A stretch of 64,000 bases of DNA from JANOYJ01 sp963792485 (GTDB taxonomy: Bacteria > Pseudomonadota > Alphaproteobacteria > Rhizobiales > Rhizobiaceae), in NCBI GenBank assembly GCA_963792485.1, contig CAWBWL010000007.1:558001-622000 (forward strand). Direction: 5' to 3'. Numbering within the stretch: position 1 is the stretch's first letter; each line of letters starts with the position of its first letter. The notes under the pieces were generated by a model. It searched no databases, was not told where the DNA came from, and worked only from the letters and a program-made list of their open reading frames with translations. A program made the translations under genes and the position numbers. Below are positions 63,674 through 64,000 of the stretch, one piece after another.

Positions 63674-64000
63674 TTAAAACAACTTCATTTGTGACGCGTC
63701 CGGGTCTTTTGTTGCTGGTTTGGTTTCCGCATCTTCAGAAGATTCATTCAAATTGACAGCAATCTGGATATCCGGGCCCGAATTGGCAACCTTGTTGACC
63801 TTGTCGGAGACCGGAACCGCTTCAAACTGGTCTGAGCCATGCGCCAGGAGGTCCGCCACCTCTCTCGGCTCAAAGTCGCGGCAATTGAGCCAGCGGTCAA
63901 AGTCTTCCGGAGCAATGACCACCGGCATGCGGTCGTGAATTTGCGCGAGATGCCCTTTTGATTCCATGGTGATCAGGGCCGCCGTGTCGAGCTCCGAGCC
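63674..64000 (-). CDS. SRAP (HMCES/YedK-like) protein, C-terminal part
   Basis: The frame is open to the window edge. The visible part, SELDTAALITMESKGHLAQI followed by HDRMPVVIAPEDFDRWLN, carries the SRAP motif HxRMPVxL, whose histidine is at the DNA-protein crosslink site. SRAP proteins shield abasic sites in single-stranded DNA through an N-terminal cysteine, which lies outside the window. The C-terminal tail is acidic and low-complexity. Confidence 0.85.
   Translation of the reverse strand, partial: GSELDTAALITMESKGHLAQIHDRMPVVIAPEDFDRWLNCRDFEPREVADLLAHGSDQFEAVPVSDKVNKVANSGPDIQIAVNLNESSEDAETKPATKDPDASQMKLF

Overview
The window is a stretch of a high-GC (roughly 60-63 %) alphaproteobacterial chromosome. 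Gene content and order point to the Hyphomicrobiales (Rhizobiales): a suf operon with its own NifS-type desulfurase, pepA divergent from lptF-lptG-lptD-surA-pdxA-rsmA, the fabD-fabG / acpP-fabF-mltG-yicC-gmk block, rpsF-rpsR-DUF2232-rplI-dnaB-alr-radA-cvpA-purF, psd-pssA, and an ArsR/Atm1 pair. Abundant GC-rich palindromic intergenic elements, reminiscent of rhizobial RIME-type elements, also fit. A genus cannot be fixed from the sequence alone.

Layout. 1-6563 (minus): Fe-S cluster assembly operon nifS-sufB-cupin-(small ORF)-sufC-sufD-sufS, the last gene cut by the window edge. 6791-12127: alpha/beta hydrolase, ABC-F ATPase, a membrane protein, holC and pepA. 12333-19851: lipopolysaccharide export genes, a SurA-like chaperone, pdxA and rsmA. 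19960-30542 (minus): fatty acid synthesis genes plus mltG, yicC and gmk. This block is split between fabG and acpP by an accessory island (about 24.5-28.85 kb). 30746-33113: universal stress protein, ion channel and Ca2+/Na+ antiporter. 33123-37081: a type IIG restriction-modification enzyme and a decayed BrnTA toxin-antitoxin locus. 37440-48314: ribosomal proteins, DnaB, alanine racemase, RadA, CvpA, PurF and phospholipid synthesis. 48382-50618: Atm1-type exporter with its ArsR regulator and a clear palindromic operator. 50641-55005: LysM protein, LOG protein, a broken gene and RarD. 55272-56541: an IS3-family element. 56713-64000: citramalate synthase, a VOC-GFA-GFA operon, cysS with a duplicated 3' end, a gene-poor region with tandem hairpins, a LysE-type exporter, and the end of a SRAP (YedK/HMCES-like) gene.

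The most interesting region is 25.4-28.5 kb. A near-consensus promoter lies next to an insertion-sequence remnant. It is followed by five tightly spaced genes, each with its own ribosome binding site: a stand-alone subtilisin-like protease with an intact Asp-His-Ser triad, a 68-residue CxxC protein, a stand-alone protein resembling the C-terminal domain of the cyanobactin protease PatG, and two small proteins sharing an N-terminal leader (LPGFTAESAL / VPKFTADASL). One of these continues into an arginine-rich eight-cysteine tail, the other into a very acidic cysteine-free tail. This looks like a small RiPP-like peptide maturation or secretion system without YcaO, lanthipeptide or radical-SAM enzymes.

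A second general feature is that many housekeeping genes (suf-operon cupin, pepA, yicC, fabG, rpsF, the DUF2232 gene, an SDR gene, psd, rarD, cysS) are each interrupted by a single-base indel, mostly insertions. This looks more like residual sequencing error than biology, and start/stop coordinates of those genes should be read with that in mind.
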